Below are positions 40,868-49,530 of a DNA stretch of 64,000 nucleotides, one piece after another (position 1 is the stretch's first letter; each line of letters starts with the position of its first letter). The translations under genes and the position numbers were made by a program. The stretch is from Paracidovorax wautersii (GTDB lineage Bacteria; Pseudomonadota; Gammaproteobacteria; Burkholderiales; Burkholderiaceae_C): positions 1,364,001 to 1,428,000 of the forward strand of contig NZ_JAVIZX010000001.1 of assembly GCF_031453675.1 (NCBI RefSeq). Reading direction: 5' to 3'. The notes under the pieces were generated by a model. It ran no database searches and was not told the DNA's origin. It was given only the letters and a program-made list of their open reading frames with translations.

Positions 40868-42622
40868 TTACACCCACCCGACGGAAAGAAGATCAGTCCG
40901 GCGATACACAATTTGCCTGCAATCTCCCACACGGCGGCTCGCGACTGGCTCTATTCCCTTTCTCGTTAGTGCATCAGCTATGGTTGCGCTGGAACAGCCC
41001 TTCGACTGAGCCAGCGCAGTAGCGAAGACATACTCAGTTTCGAACTTTTCTATCGCTCCAGGGCTTACTCCACGAGCAGTGCGTCTGCCCACGACTGTCG
41101 GCGAAGTTTCCAACAAAGAAAGTCGAGCTAGCGCATATCCAACCTCTTGCTTGACCCCCAGGTACTTTGCTGCGTTGGGAATTGTCATGATGCCTTTGCT
41201 GGGCGCTCCGTACCTCGCCAGAACCTCGGCTTGGTTAAATACGAGGCTTGCCAGGCCGCTTTGCGTTGGATCTCTTCCTATGGCAAAGAGTTTTCCCCGC
41301 TCTATATCGATGAGAAGGTGCACCAGCTGGTTGTTGCCCAACGGGCCGTACCGGAGCAAACGACCAAGAGAGGTGGCCGAGGACGAAAAACCGGTGATTG
41401 ATTTCACACTGTTGATTCGAGCTATCCACGCTTGCACCCAATCGTTCGGTATGAGCCAAGGTGTGCCTGCCAGCGTACTTTTCCTGGCTGACGGGCAAAT
41501 AGAGGGGAGCCAACGGCTTAGTCTTTGGCGCTTGATGCCTAAATGTATGGACGCCTCGACGAGACTAATGTCCCTCTGCCGGTCCTTCGGAAGAGCCTCA
41601 ATATCGACACGTCTGACCATGACGAATTCTCGACCTGAGGGCGTTTTTTTGCGTGATATCTGGACTGTGCCTGCATTGGCAAGGTCAACAATGCTCTGTT
41701 TCGAGAAGGCTCCTGAGCTCATTGCGCTCGCCAGTGGCATCCACGAAAGCCGCTCTTGCAGTGCGGCAGGCATACGCCTGTTGCGGCGGCCCATGGCGCC
41801 TGTCCAGCTGTTGGCGATGAAGACTTCGAATGCAGTTCGTACCCAGTCGAACTCGAAACCACGCAAGCCCTGGTAGAGAACGCGGTAAAAACCACCGAAT
41901 ACACCTGTCATGCGCCTTGACTGCTCGCAGTTCAAGGATCGACTGGACTGCAACTCAAGAAATCGATAAAACTTTGATGGCCAGTCTGCAAGCACCTCGG
42001 CTGCAGCAGTGCTGACTCTCCATGAGACTGCGAGCTGGTCTGCTCGCATGATTTTCTGGGGAGCGCGTTCTATATCCGGTCCACCATAGGCGCCGATTAA
42101 CCGTATCAGCTTGGTACATTGAAGTGGGGATAACTCACCGAGCTGGGCTATCTCGGTTTCCTTGTTCCCCAAGCAAAGTTGCTCCAATGACATGGCCAAT
42201 CTTCGCACTGCAAGTGGCGCAAGTGAAGAGGTCTGTTCCGTCAATAAGGCTCCGCACTTGCATCTATCAAGGCAAGCTCGGGACCAAGTCACAGCCCCAC
42301 CGCATTCCAGGCAGACATCCGCAAGCCAGTGCCCGCACAACGTACATGCGTCAGCGAACAGCACCTCCCAGCCGAGCCTGCCATATCCCGTATTTGCAAG
42401 GCACCCAGGACACCATCTTGCACGGCGATGCACCCACAGAGACGGTGCATTTTTCAGAGCGTTCCAGCGTTCAAGAACACGCTGTTCACTTTGTGTACCT
42501 GCGTGGCTAAATATCGCCCCATCAACGGATCCAAACGAAAGCATGTTCGCTTGAGCGACCCGCATCGTGAAGCTTCTTGGACCTTCGAAGTCTTGAGGTG
42601 ACGGCCATAAAAGAACGCTCAC
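40868..42622 (-). CDS. tniQ: TniQ/TnsD-like target-site protein
   Basis: A 584-residue TniQ-family protein. The N-terminal TniQ domain has a cysteine-rich zinc region: C71/C74, C93/C96, C104/C107, then C117, C121 and C123. About 450 residues follow, with two helix-turn-helix-like segments near 351-375 (LVEASIHLGIKRQRLSRWL) and 481-502 (IPNAAKYLGVKQEVGYALARL). The size and DNA-binding tail fit a TnsD-type protein that selects a fixed attachment site, here presumably the end of gyrB. Translation starts at a GTG overlapping the previous stop (GTGA). It is the last gene of the tns operon. Confidence 0.85.
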   Translation of the reverse strand: MSVLLWPSPQDFEGPRSFTMRVAQANMLSFGSVDGAIFSHAGTQSEQRVLERWNALKNAPSLWVHRRARWCPGCLANTGYGRLGWEVLFADACTLCGHWLADVCLECGGAVTWSRACLDRCKCGALLTEQTSSLAPLAVRRLAMSLEQLCLGNKETEIAQLGELSPLQCTKLIRLIGAYGGPDIERAPQKIMRADQLAVSWRVSTAAAEVLADWPSKFYRFLELQSSRSLNCEQSRRMTGVFGGFYRVLYQGLRGFEFDWVRTAFEVFIANSWTGAMGRRNRRMPAALQERLSWMPLASAMSSGAFSKQSIVDLANAGTVQISRKKTPSGREFVMVRRVDIEALPKDRQRDISLVEASIHLGIKRQRLSRWLPSICPSARKSTLAGTPWLIPNDWVQAWIARINSVKSITGFSSSATSLGRLLRYGPLGNNQLVHLLIDIERGKLFAIGRDPTQSGLASLVFNQAEVLARYGAPSKGIMTIPNAAKYLGVKQEVGYALARLSLLETSPTVVGRRTARGVSPGAIEKFETEYVFATALAQSKGCSSATIADALTRKGIEPVASRRVGDCRQIVYRRTDLLSVGWV

Positions 42623-43137
42623 AGCAATTCTCCAGCTTGTCTGGCAAACTCAGGATCGAACGGGTTGGCACCTGCTATGACGCGATTGCGGTAGAACCTT
42701 CTAATATTAAGAACGTGATCACGCCATTCCTGAATGCGACATCTCGTCTTGACCGGACTAGGCCCGTGGATTAAGGCGTGTGGCACTGCGAGATCCGAGA
42801 TCAGTTGCGAATAGTTGCGATGGAGATCTCCGAGTCCTTGCCCAAGCTGGAGTTTTGATGTGAAGGAGAAAGGATCACCTGCGGCATGCAGGAACATCAT
42901 CTCCCAAAGGTATCGTCTGAAGCAATCATCCACGAGGATTTGGAGAAGCAACTGCCGTTGGTGCCGCGCATCACCTTGACGCGTCGAGTGCCTCACCAAA
43001 ACCAACTCTTTGACGACCTCTGACATCAGTAGTAGCTTGCTCAGCCGCATGCTTTCAAGGGTAGGCTTATTTTTGCAAGTCGCTTTTCCCTGGATTGAGA
43101 AGCTCACGGCAAGCTTGATCTGCTGGGCCCATCTCAC
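42619..43137 (-). CDS. C-terminal part of the first TniQ (frame-shifted)
   Basis: 172 residues from a GTG one base after the upstream stop; helical, with no zinc motif. If read in frame further upstream, it continues without a stop into KPAAGYEVRW, the kind of sequence that follows the CxCG-h-L motif in intact TniQ proteins. I therefore take it as the second half of the gene at 43139-43648, separated by a one-base shift in the AAAA run at about 43160. It could still be made as a separate polypeptide from GTG. Confidence 0.6.
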   Translation of the reverse strand: MRWAQQIKLAVSFSIQGKATCKNKPTLESMRLSKLLLMSEVVKELVLVRHSTRQGDARHQRQLLLQILVDDCFRRYLWEMMFLHAAGDPFSFTSKLQLGQGLGDLHRNYSQLISDLAVPHALIHGPSPVKTRCRIQEWRDHVLNIRRFYRNRVIAGANPFDPEFARQAGELL

Positions 43138-43138
43138 C

Positions 43139-43648
43139 TCATAGCCTGCAGCAGGTTTTGGTCTTAATCGTGGCGAGAGTGTGGCCGCAAAAACAGTGAA
43201 GCAACTCGGTAGTGTTCCACGTCAAGTTGCGGTTGCAGGAGTTGCACCGTGATGCGAGCTCCACTCGGTGCCGAGGGCACGCCGTGAACGACTTCAGCTC
43301 CCACTCGCTACGGGACCACGCAGACCCTCGCAGGCAAAGGGGGCAGACCCTCCGGCTTCGGATCAAAACGTACTTGGACGGAATCCACTCCTCGCCCAAT
43401 CTCAAGGGAGGGTTGATGTCCATGACCGTATGCGGTGGTGCTAGCCTGTTTTCTAGCCGCCCTTGAAGGCCTGGATCGCGATTTGCAACGAGTTTCATGA
43501 AAATCGCTGCGCTGTCGTAGATTGTCGAACCCTGTGTGTACAGCCGAGGATAGGCATTGATCTGCGCGACTCTGAACATATAGGCGCGCAGACTTTCCGT
43601 GTCCTTGATCTGTGGGAGTAGGAGGATACTGTTGGAATAAATTTCCAT
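43139..43648 (-). CDS. tniQ: TniQ N-terminal part (frame-shifted tniQ)
   Basis: 169 residues: a TniQ domain with the expected RAYMFRVAQIN start near residue 20, then a zinc region CPLCLRGSAW (near 103), CPRHRVEL (near 124), CNSCNRN (near 135) and CFCGHTL (near 152). It then ends abruptly (KTKTCCRL). Intact small TniQ proteins run about 340-400 residues, so the second half is the following ORF. It begins 10 bases after tnsC and would link TnsC to a target-selection complex. Confidence 0.75.
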   Translation of the reverse strand: MEIYSNSILLLPQIKDTESLRAYMFRVAQINAYPRLYTQGSTIYDSAAIFMKLVANRDPGLQGRLENRLAPPHTVMDINPPLRLGEEWIPSKYVLIRSRRVCPLCLRGSAWSRSEWELKSFTACPRHRVELASRCNSCNRNLTWNTTELLHCFCGHTLATIKTKTCCRL

Positions 43649-43658
43649 TCGCAGACCC

Positions 43659-44672
43659 CTACCGTGATCGTGAACTCAGGGTGTATGCGCTGGGGTCATC
43701 CCAGACGGCGAACGGCTCATTGCGGCTGTGCAAGCGGCGAGGCTTTACCTTGGGGTTGAATGGATTGAGTTTGTCGGGAGCTTCGCTCCAGATTTGTGTC
43801 CTGAAGGCTTCTTGCAAGCGATCAAAGGAGATTTCAGTGGACTCGCCGTCGGGGGAACTCACCACCAGCTCATCGACTATCTTGATCACGTAATCAATGA
43901 GACCGTTCGTCGCGAAGTGAAATCTCATCGCCACCTCTGGCTGGCTGATATCGAGCCCGCTTTTTCGAGGTACCAGGCTTTGGAGGTGGGCAAGTACTCC
44001 GCGAAACAATGTCTGCTCCTCAGCTGCTTGAAATCCAAACTCTTTGAGATGAAGAGGTGCCGCGAAACGTCGCCGCAATTGTTCATTCGAATAAAGCGCA
44101 GATATTGCTCGGGGAAGTCCGAACAGAATGACTGGCACTCCGCACTCATTGATCAGATTTTTTAGCCAGTCTGTCACGCGCCTCCTTTCGGATTTATTGC
44201 TATCGCAAAAGTGATGGAACTCGTCGATGAGGATCACCTGCACCTCGCATTCCTTAATGAAGTGCATGATGCGTTGCGTTTTGACTGCCGCTGAGCCCTT
44301 GGACGCAGCCATGTCGCCCAGCGCTACCAAGATCGCTTCTGTGAATGAACGAACGGTTGGAGCCTCGGGCGTGACGATTCGAAGCACGGGGATGCGGATT
44401 TTTCTGGGGGTAATCTGGCGCGGAAACTTTCCCAAGTAGTAGCGTAAAACAGTGGACTTTCCGGCTCCGCTTTGCCCATAGATCAGGATGGCTCCCGGCA
44501 GTTTGGCGGCAATCCATCGCTCGTGGACCCCAGCAATGGCCCGTACCGCGCGAGTAAATTCAGGGTGCTCGATGATTTTGTCTCGAACAGTAAAAACACG
44601 GTGTTCATATGCCGATGCGTCGTTCGATTCGGTTCCCAGCCCTAGCCGACAAAGATCTTGGAGGTTCGTCAT
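43659..44672 (-). CDS. tnsC: TnsC/TniB-like AAA+ ATPase
   Basis: A 337-residue AAA+ regulator of transposition. Walker A is GQSGAGKST (66-74), Walker B with extra acid is VILIDEFHHF (146-155), sensor-type Asn/Arg in ERRRVTDWLKNL near 163 and an arginine-finger-like LRRRF near 208. It would form a filament on target DNA marked by TniQ and activate TnsAB. The ATG overlaps the stop of the preceding small frame (ATGA). The length matches the TniB branch rather than the 555-residue Tn7 TnsC. Confidence 0.9.
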   Translation of the reverse strand: MTNLQDLCRLGLGTESNDASAYEHRVFTVRDKIIEHPEFTRAVRAIAGVHERWIAAKLPGAILIYGQSGAGKSTVLRYYLGKFPRQITPRKIRIPVLRIVTPEAPTVRSFTEAILVALGDMAASKGSAAVKTQRIMHFIKECEVQVILIDEFHHFCDSNKSERRRVTDWLKNLINECGVPVILFGLPRAISALYSNEQLRRRFAAPLHLKEFGFQAAEEQTLFRGVLAHLQSLVPRKSGLDISQPEVAMRFHFATNGLIDYVIKIVDELVVSSPDGESTEISFDRLQEAFRTQIWSEAPDKLNPFNPKVKPRRLHSRNEPFAVWDDPSAYTLSSRSR

Positions 44673-44887
44673 ATCTCCCCCAAGGACTGAACGGTGAGGT
44701 TGAATGTGGGAAGCAGGGCTGCCGTCGCAAGCATAGGCAGTTCAGGCGTAGGATCTAACGGGGCCGGTTCGAGAGAGTCATCCAGGGCCTGTTGTGCCCC
44801 AAGATTCATGACTGCTTCGCTGTCGTTCAGCTTTTGTGCGGCGGCCACCTTACGTTTGCCCGCCTTGTGGGAGAACACCGTCCTCAA
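44669..44887 (-). CDS. Short ORF bridging tnsB and tnsC, possibly a shifted TnsB tail
   Basis: A frame from a TTG inside the end of tnsB runs to an ATGA overlap with tnsC: 72 residues, basic at first (HKAGKRKVAAAQKLND), then acidic and Pro-rich, ending TFNLTVQSLGEI. Basic-then-acidic tails are typical of the C-terminus of TnsB/TniA transposases, which contact TnsC. A +1 shift near the GGCGGGCAAA stretch at about 44855 would fuse it to TnsB. It may instead be an independent small gene. Confidence 0.5.
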   Translation of the reverse strand: MRTVFSHKAGKRKVAAAQKLNDSEAVMNLGAQQALDDSLEPAPLDPTPELPMLATAALLPTFNLTVQSLGEI

Positions 44888-46670
44888 TCATCTGTCGCAC
44901 TTCGGCTCTCGTGGCTCTGAGCTGTTGTTGCGTCCACTGATCGCCGTATCGCTTTTTGACAATCCGCATGACCAAAATGTGTGCATGGCGGTTGATACCA
45001 CGGCAGTCATCTGCATCAATAGCTGGAACCCGGACATATTCAGTGGTCCCCGGCATCAGCACATCTATATATGAGATGTCGTGCTCATACACTCGAATTT
45101 GGACAATGGTCTTTTTCGATGTCTGCTCGGGTAGGGTTTGAAGAATCTCTGAGTTGTAGAAAACGTTGTCGTATTGCACTCCATAGCTAAACACCGTGCG
45201 AGTAGCGATCTGCCCAACAATGAGGTCCAGTTGTCGGGGATACGCAGGCAGTTCAAAAATTCTCTTGCCCTCTAGCTCCTGCCATACGGCCAGGGGCGTG
45301 CGGCCTTGCATGTCGCGACCCCGGTGAGGGGTGCTGTGGTAAACGTCCACTATCCACTTGATCAGAACATTGTTAAGGACGTTGATATCGATCGCGGCGA
45401 GTTTCTCTGAAGGGTAGTCACCGCGCGCTTCCACGCAGTGAAAGACTGTCCCGGGCATCTGGTGAAAGAGATCGTGGCTCAATGTTCTAAACATTCGCTC
45501 GATGGCCCCTTTCATCTCTGGATTCGCGGCTCCGCAATATTGAATTTCGATGGCCGCTTCGAGTGCGAAATTCTCAAGCGCATTCGAGTGGAGGTCCATC
45601 CCGTTGTCCAGCACCAAGAGGCGTGGAATGCCTCGCGCTGGCCAGGGATTGCGAATACCCGGGATGGCTGCGATCAGTGAATCCTTTGGCTGTATTGCCA
45701 TCCGAAGCGCATATAGCACCGAGTAAGCGGAAGGGGCGTGAAAGCTGATGTAGAAGCCAAGGACCATGCGGCTTTTACGATCAAGGATCAACGTCAACCA
45801 CGGACGCCCAAGCACCATGCGCGTTTTCGTGCACACGACCAATAGATCGATTGGGGTATGGTCGACCTCAACCCGTTGCAGCAAATCGTCTACTTTGACC
45901 GTTCCGGTGACCGTTCTCAGCTCCCGCTTGGTGTAGGCCTTTCCAAGCCTTGCTTCATCAACAACCTTCCTGCAAAGATTGTTCAGCCACCGATAGACGG
46001 TTGCGGGTGCTGGTGGCGTGAGTTGTTGATCAGTGCCTACTCCCTGATTCATGCGATAGATACGGTCGTTGATTGCATCCACGACCGCTTTTCCTGGCAT
46101 CCTTTGAGGCGTGAGGAATATCTCGTTGACAATTTCCTCGAACACGCTGAACTGAACTACATCGGTCTTGTAGCCATTGCGTTGTCTTCCATCGATCACT
46201 TTGGAAAAGCACTGTGTTCCCTTGTAGTCGTTCCACCAACGCCAGCATGTAGCCCAGTGGGGAGGTCTCGCATCACTGAGCTCTTCAGCAACTACCTGGA
46301 TAACTTTCGTGATCGCCGCTGGACTGCATAAAACATCAGCTTGATCCTCACCCTGCAAGCGTTTGACGCCTTCTAGATAGGCGAGCTTGCGTTTGACCGG
46401 AGCCTGTTCTTTCTCCGTCAAGGAGCTGAAATCTCTTGGCGTGGCAAGGTAGAGGAGTTCTTTGGTCAGGCCCAGAGATGCTTCGTCAACAATCCATCGA
46501 CCATCTTGCATACGCTCATAGACCTGCGCAGGACTGAGCATGACGATTTCTCCAGTGTTTTCGCACTCAAACTGAAGCTGCGATGTCACTGTTTGGCGCA
46601 TCAGTGTCCACATGGTGGAGCCCTGTGCTTGCTTAAAGCGCAGGCCCTTCCTAAAGCTGAAACGCACCAT
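44850..46670 (-). CDS. tnsB: TnsB-like DDE transposase
   Basis: A 606-residue RNase-H-fold transposase that cuts the 3' ends and joins them to target DNA. The DDE triad: D270 (VEVDHTP), D355 (LVLDNGMD) and E391 (MKGAIERMF). N-terminal helix-turn-helix region about 90-250; the C-terminal beta-barrel (Mu transposase C-like) is near 470-560. GGGAGG lies 7 bases before the ATG at 46668-46670. The gene overlaps the tnsA end by 20 bases. It ends LPQGGQT, where a further in-operon frame continues. Confidence 0.92.
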   Translation of the reverse strand: MVRFSFRKGLRFKQAQGSTMWTLMRQTVTSQLQFECENTGEIVMLSPAQVYERMQDGRWIVDEASLGLTKELLYLATPRDFSSLTEKEQAPVKRKLAYLEGVKRLQGEDQADVLCSPAAITKVIQVVAEELSDARPPHWATCWRWWNDYKGTQCFSKVIDGRQRNGYKTDVVQFSVFEEIVNEIFLTPQRMPGKAVVDAINDRIYRMNQGVGTDQQLTPPAPATVYRWLNNLCRKVVDEARLGKAYTKRELRTVTGTVKVDDLLQRVEVDHTPIDLLVVCTKTRMVLGRPWLTLILDRKSRMVLGFYISFHAPSAYSVLYALRMAIQPKDSLIAAIPGIRNPWPARGIPRLLVLDNGMDLHSNALENFALEAAIEIQYCGAANPEMKGAIERMFRTLSHDLFHQMPGTVFHCVEARGDYPSEKLAAIDINVLNNVLIKWIVDVYHSTPHRGRDMQGRTPLAVWQELEGKRIFELPAYPRQLDLIVGQIATRTVFSYGVQYDNVFYNSEILQTLPEQTSKKTIVQIRVYEHDISYIDVLMPGTTEYVRVPAIDADDCRGINRHAHILVMRIVKKRYGDQWTQQQLRATRAEVRQMIEDGVLPQGGQT

Positions 46671-47298
46671 CACCGGCCTCCCAATTTTTAGATGACCAGA
46701 TAAGGCTGTCAGGACCTAGAGGCTTCTCCAGATCGGTCCTGAGCCGACCGTCAGCAATGCCCGCCAAAATAAGTGGCTTGCCACCGACGACCGTCATCAG
46801 CTCGTTGAGCGTGAATTGCTGGGTGGTTCCGAGCGCATCAATCGCTTGTGCTGCTTCCAGACCGATGCACGCGACACGACTTGCTTCCCACAGATGGTGG
46901 AGGTTGGTTCGCAGTGGTTCGCGACGGATTTGGGTTTCTGACAGGATTCGATAGGGCCGCTCTTGCTCAGCGAACCTCAGGGCGATGAGCCCGAGCTTCT
47001 CTGCAACTGATGGCCTATCGAGATCGACGTTGCGCTTGATCTCTATAAGGATCTGACCGCCGTGTGCTAGGCGAAGAAGAAAGTCTGGATAGCAAGATTT
47101 GGCTTGGCCCGATCTGTCGTAGTAGATCTCCTCGCTCGGCTGCTCTTGATACGAGATAACCAGGGGATGCATTTCAAACAGCATGATGGCGTCTCGCTCC
47201 AGGAGAGACTCCCAGTGGACAACCTTGTCCATTTTTTTGCTCGGAAACTTGCCTCTGATCCCGCGTCCGCTGCGGGTAATCACTTTTCTAGCGCGCAT
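46651..47298 (-). CDS. tnsA: TnsA-like transposon endonuclease
   Basis: A 215-residue restriction-type endonuclease that cuts the 5' ends in cut-and-paste Tn7-like transposition. The start region RSGRGIRGKFPSKKMDKVVHWES is the family hallmark. The active site is E30 or E34 (WESLLERD), D72 (YPDF) and E86-x-K88 (LIEIKR). The start at 47296-47298 has GGAG 10 bases upstream; in-frame codons extend to 47475 without a ribosome-binding site. Presence of TnsA means excision without cointegrates. The C-terminal winged-helix domain covers about 105-200. Confidence 0.9.
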   Translation of the reverse strand: MRARKVITRSGRGIRGKFPSKKMDKVVHWESLLERDAIMLFEMHPLVISYQEQPSEEIYYDRSGQAKSCYPDFLLRLAHGGQILIEIKRNVDLDRPSVAEKLGLIALRFAEQERPYRILSETQIRREPLRTNLHHLWEASRVACIGLEAAQAIDALGTTQQFTLNELMTVVGGKPLILAGIADGRLRTDLEKPLGPDSLIWSSKNWEAGDGAFQL

Positions 47299-47496
47299 TG
47301 CACAGCACTCCGTGGGGTCTTGCCGTAAAGGCTGACCTTGGGTAATACGAAATCGGGCAGCTACAAGCATTCGGCGTGGCGGATGCTTAGCATTCTTGCC
47401 CGTAGCGGCGGTAGCCGAGCGACTTGTGAAAGGGGGGGCGCTAGATGCTTGACCGCCGGTAAATGCAGCAGTCATGGCGTGGTTCAACGGAATGGG

Positions 47497-47520
47497 TCCC
47501 GACTAACTAGTTAGTCGGGA
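47497..47520. promoter_or_regulatory. 24-bp perfect palindrome upstream of tnsA
   Basis: TCCCGACTAACT and its exact reverse complement abut at the centre (ACTAGT), 199 bases upstream of the chosen tnsA start. A perfect dyad of this length fits an operator for a dimeric repressor; the HTH protein at 47847-48098 or TnsB are candidates. Confidence 0.55.
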
Positions 47521-47738
47521 ACGTGTCCTCGTTGAGCTAGCTGTAGTCGAAATCTCCCGCTCGCCCCAACGCAGTTGTGAGCGCGAGAGATTTGACCTCC
47601 TGCCATGTCCAAAGTGATGGATGTTGCCCACAAATTAGGGCGAACTCATCCATCCCGAGCCCTCATCTGTTGACGCGGGGTGGTGGCAGGTTCATACTTG
47701 AGCTGTTCCCTTCGAAAGAACGCACGCAGTAGACCTGC

Positions 47739-47772
47739 ACGAAAACGCCTGAGCTTGCTCAGGCGTTTTCGT
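47739..47772. terminator. Strong hairpin terminator
   Basis: Perfect 16-bp arms (47739-47754 and 47757-47772) with a 2-base gap, followed by TTC on the plus strand and an A-rich 5' arm that reads as T-rich on the minus strand. It works in both directions and would end minus-strand transcription from the HTH gene at 47847-48098. Confidence 0.85.
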
Positions 47773-47846
47773 TTCTGGCTTTCATCTTCATGTCATCCCA
47801 TGTACATGCCCTCTGTCTTGATTGGTGAAATGACCGCGTCAAGCGG

Positions 47847-48098
47847 TTACCTTGTTGATGTCTGCTGGTTGTGCAACCCTTGATGGCTCACTGTTTGATT
47901 AGAAGCCGACTCCATCGCACCGGTAATTTCCAACAACTTGCGGCGAACGTGGAAGGCCTCACCCCGCACTCCTTTGATGCGGCCCGACAGCACGGCGTAA
48001 ACCAATTCTTTTGAAAACCCGTGGCTCGCTGCCCAGGTGCAAATCGTCGTGCCGGTGTCGGTGAACCACTGCCTTGATGTGGTGAGTTCCTGGGCCAT
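47847..48098 (-). CDS. Small helix-turn-helix DNA-binding protein
   Basis: An 83-residue protein resembling BcepMu gp16-type phage-associated regulators: WFTDTGTTICTWAASHGFSKELVYAVLSGRIKGVRGEAFHVRRKLL, where the HTH covers about residues 20-45. It probably binds operators in the transposon and controls tns or cargo genes. The start MAQELTT was chosen because the conserved part begins there; a GTG at 48153-48155 would add 19 residues. A long AT-rich region precedes it and a strong terminator follows. Confidence 0.7.
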   Translation of the reverse strand: MAQELTTSRQWFTDTGTTICTWAASHGFSKELVYAVLSGRIKGVRGEAFHVRRKLLEITGAMESASNQTVSHQGLHNQQTSTR

Positions 48099-48159
48099 GT
48101 TGACCAAAATTTGTACGAATGGATAGAAGATTACTTGATCCAATTCATGGTGCACAGGG

Positions 48160-48440
48160 GGCTTTTCGAGATGCGTATTTCAATTTCTGCAGCATCCGTT
48201 TTTCGCGCTTTTTCGAAGTTAATACGTTCGCGGTAGGTTTTTTCGACAGATCAAAATCGATGTGCTCTCTCTGACTTCAGATTGGTTTTCCCATTGTTTT
48301 TTTGACACTGAAAAGTGTCTGAAAACCTATCGTTTTGTGCACTAAAAGCACAGAAAAGCTTTTTTCAAATGTTCGAAGGCTTGTGGCGTCTTCCCCACAA
48401 TTGCGTGGTCTTAATCGAAAAATCAGGCACTTCTTTGGTC
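48160..48440. other. AT-rich intergenic region with small dyads
   Basis: The most AT-rich stretch of the element apart from its ends. It contains GACACT-GAAA-AGTGTC (about 48303-48318) and TGTGCACTAAAAGCACA (about 48336-48352), plausible operators, and many T-runs. No ORF of note. Confidence 0.4.
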
Positions 48441-48444
48441 GTGA

Positions 48445-49512
48445 CTATCTATAGCGCTTGCCACGCCTAGTAACTCGATCAAAGGTAAAAACGTGTTCCT
48501 GAGGTGATTCCACACAGCAGCCAAATAACCTGCGCCGTTCATTCCCCTCTCCATAGCGCAGCTCAATTGCAGCTGCGCACTCTGGGCATGTGCCGGTATA
48601 GCGAACTAAGCCGATTACGCGCTCTTCCCCTGCCCTGAAGCTTTCCAGCTGGGCGGGGGCCTCCTTCCAACTTATAAATACCTCCGAGGCTGGGGCGATC
48701 CGATCTGCAAGCAACCACCAGCTGTCGCGGATCGTTCCCCACAATAGCCAGCAGCCCAGAACTGCCAGAACGGCGAAGGCCAGATCAGAAGTGGCGATGG
48801 GACGGTGGACATAGAGGTGCAGCCATCCAATCCCCGCCAATAGCAGCATGCACAACGCTGGTCCGATGATGGTGCTGGCGAAGGCGAGGCCCCGAACCGA
48901 TCTGATCTTGAACGCCCCTGTGCCCAGTAGCGGTCTGGCGATTAACGAGCACCTCACCGAGCCTGCCTCCGCATAGTCATACTGGATTTGTTGAGCTGTG
49001 GCGTCTGACGAGCGTTCAACCAGTTGATCACCGGGTTGTCCGTCTGGGGTGTCCGCTTGCTTCTCCAGGGAGTAGACCTCCAGAAACCATTGCGCACGAT
49101 GCCGTCCACCCGGAGAGTGTTTCTTAAGCTGAAGCGCATGGTGGAAACCCCGCCCCTCAAAGAATGCTTCAACACTCGACCGTCGACTCTCGAGATAGCG
49201 AGCCAAGTTAGCGTTTTTGACCTTGAGTGCGGATGCTTCATAGTCTGTCTGCTCCGGCATACCGCAAGCTTCAGTCAGTTCCTGTGCATCGAATTCAGGC
49301 GGCTGCCCTCCCTTGGAATTGGCACTCAGGGTGATGGATTCGCTCACCAATGCGCGCACAAGCTTCGATGCCGTGGCCTCATCGCGCTGGACATCCAGCC
49401 AGTCGCGCATACACAGCAACAGATCGTGAAAAGTGGGCTGGGTCAACCCGTTGGCAACCGGTTCAGGGCTGGTTGGCAGGGATTCGGATCGCAACACTTG
49501 GTTTTCCTTCAC
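48445..49512 (-). CDS. Two-TM membrane protein of unknown function, cargo
   Basis: A 355-residue protein: a soluble helical N-terminal region of about 210 residues with a winged-helix-like start (HDLLLCMRDWLDVQRDEATASKLVRAL), two membrane helices at about 222-245 and 255-275, and a C-terminal soluble domain with CPEC near 310 and CC near 333. No family recognised. The start is GTG; only 18 bases separate it from the divergent CoiA-like gene. Soluble domain plus TM pair is a common shape for anti-phage effectors that act at the membrane; that role is inferred from context. Confidence 0.65.
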   Translation of the reverse strand: MKENQVLRSESLPTSPEPVANGLTQPTFHDLLLCMRDWLDVQRDEATASKLVRALVSESITLSANSKGGQPPEFDAQELTEACGMPEQTDYEASALKVKNANLARYLESRRSSVEAFFEGRGFHHALQLKKHSPGGRHRAQWFLEVYSLEKQADTPDGQPGDQLVERSSDATAQQIQYDYAEAGSVRCSLIARPLLGTGAFKIRSVRGLAFASTIIGPALCMLLLAGIGWLHLYVHRPIATSDLAFAVLAVLGCWLLWGTIRDSWWLLADRIAPASEVFISWKEAPAQLESFRAGEERVIGLVRYTGTCPECAAAIELRYGEGNERRRLFGCCVESPQEHVFTFDRVTRRGKRYR

Positions 49513-49530
49513 TCAACTCTTGGAATCCCT

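Larger units (their letters stand above)
47299..47846. other. Regulatory region upstream of tnsA
   Basis: About 550 bases with unusual dyads: a 24-bp perfect palindrome (47497-47520), an imperfect hairpin (47550-47593), an 8-bp inverted repeat GATGGATG/CATCCATC (about 47616-47653) and a strong terminator (47739-47772). I see no gene. The tnsA promoter must lie here. It does not contain the TGT end motif, so it is not a transposon end. Confidence 0.55.

Noticed and set aside
47497-47520. Palindrome as the right end of the transposon
   Set aside because: It lacks the TGT terminus and TTCTCA...TTGCAA sites, while the ends at 38991 and 63212 have matching termini and an exact target duplication.
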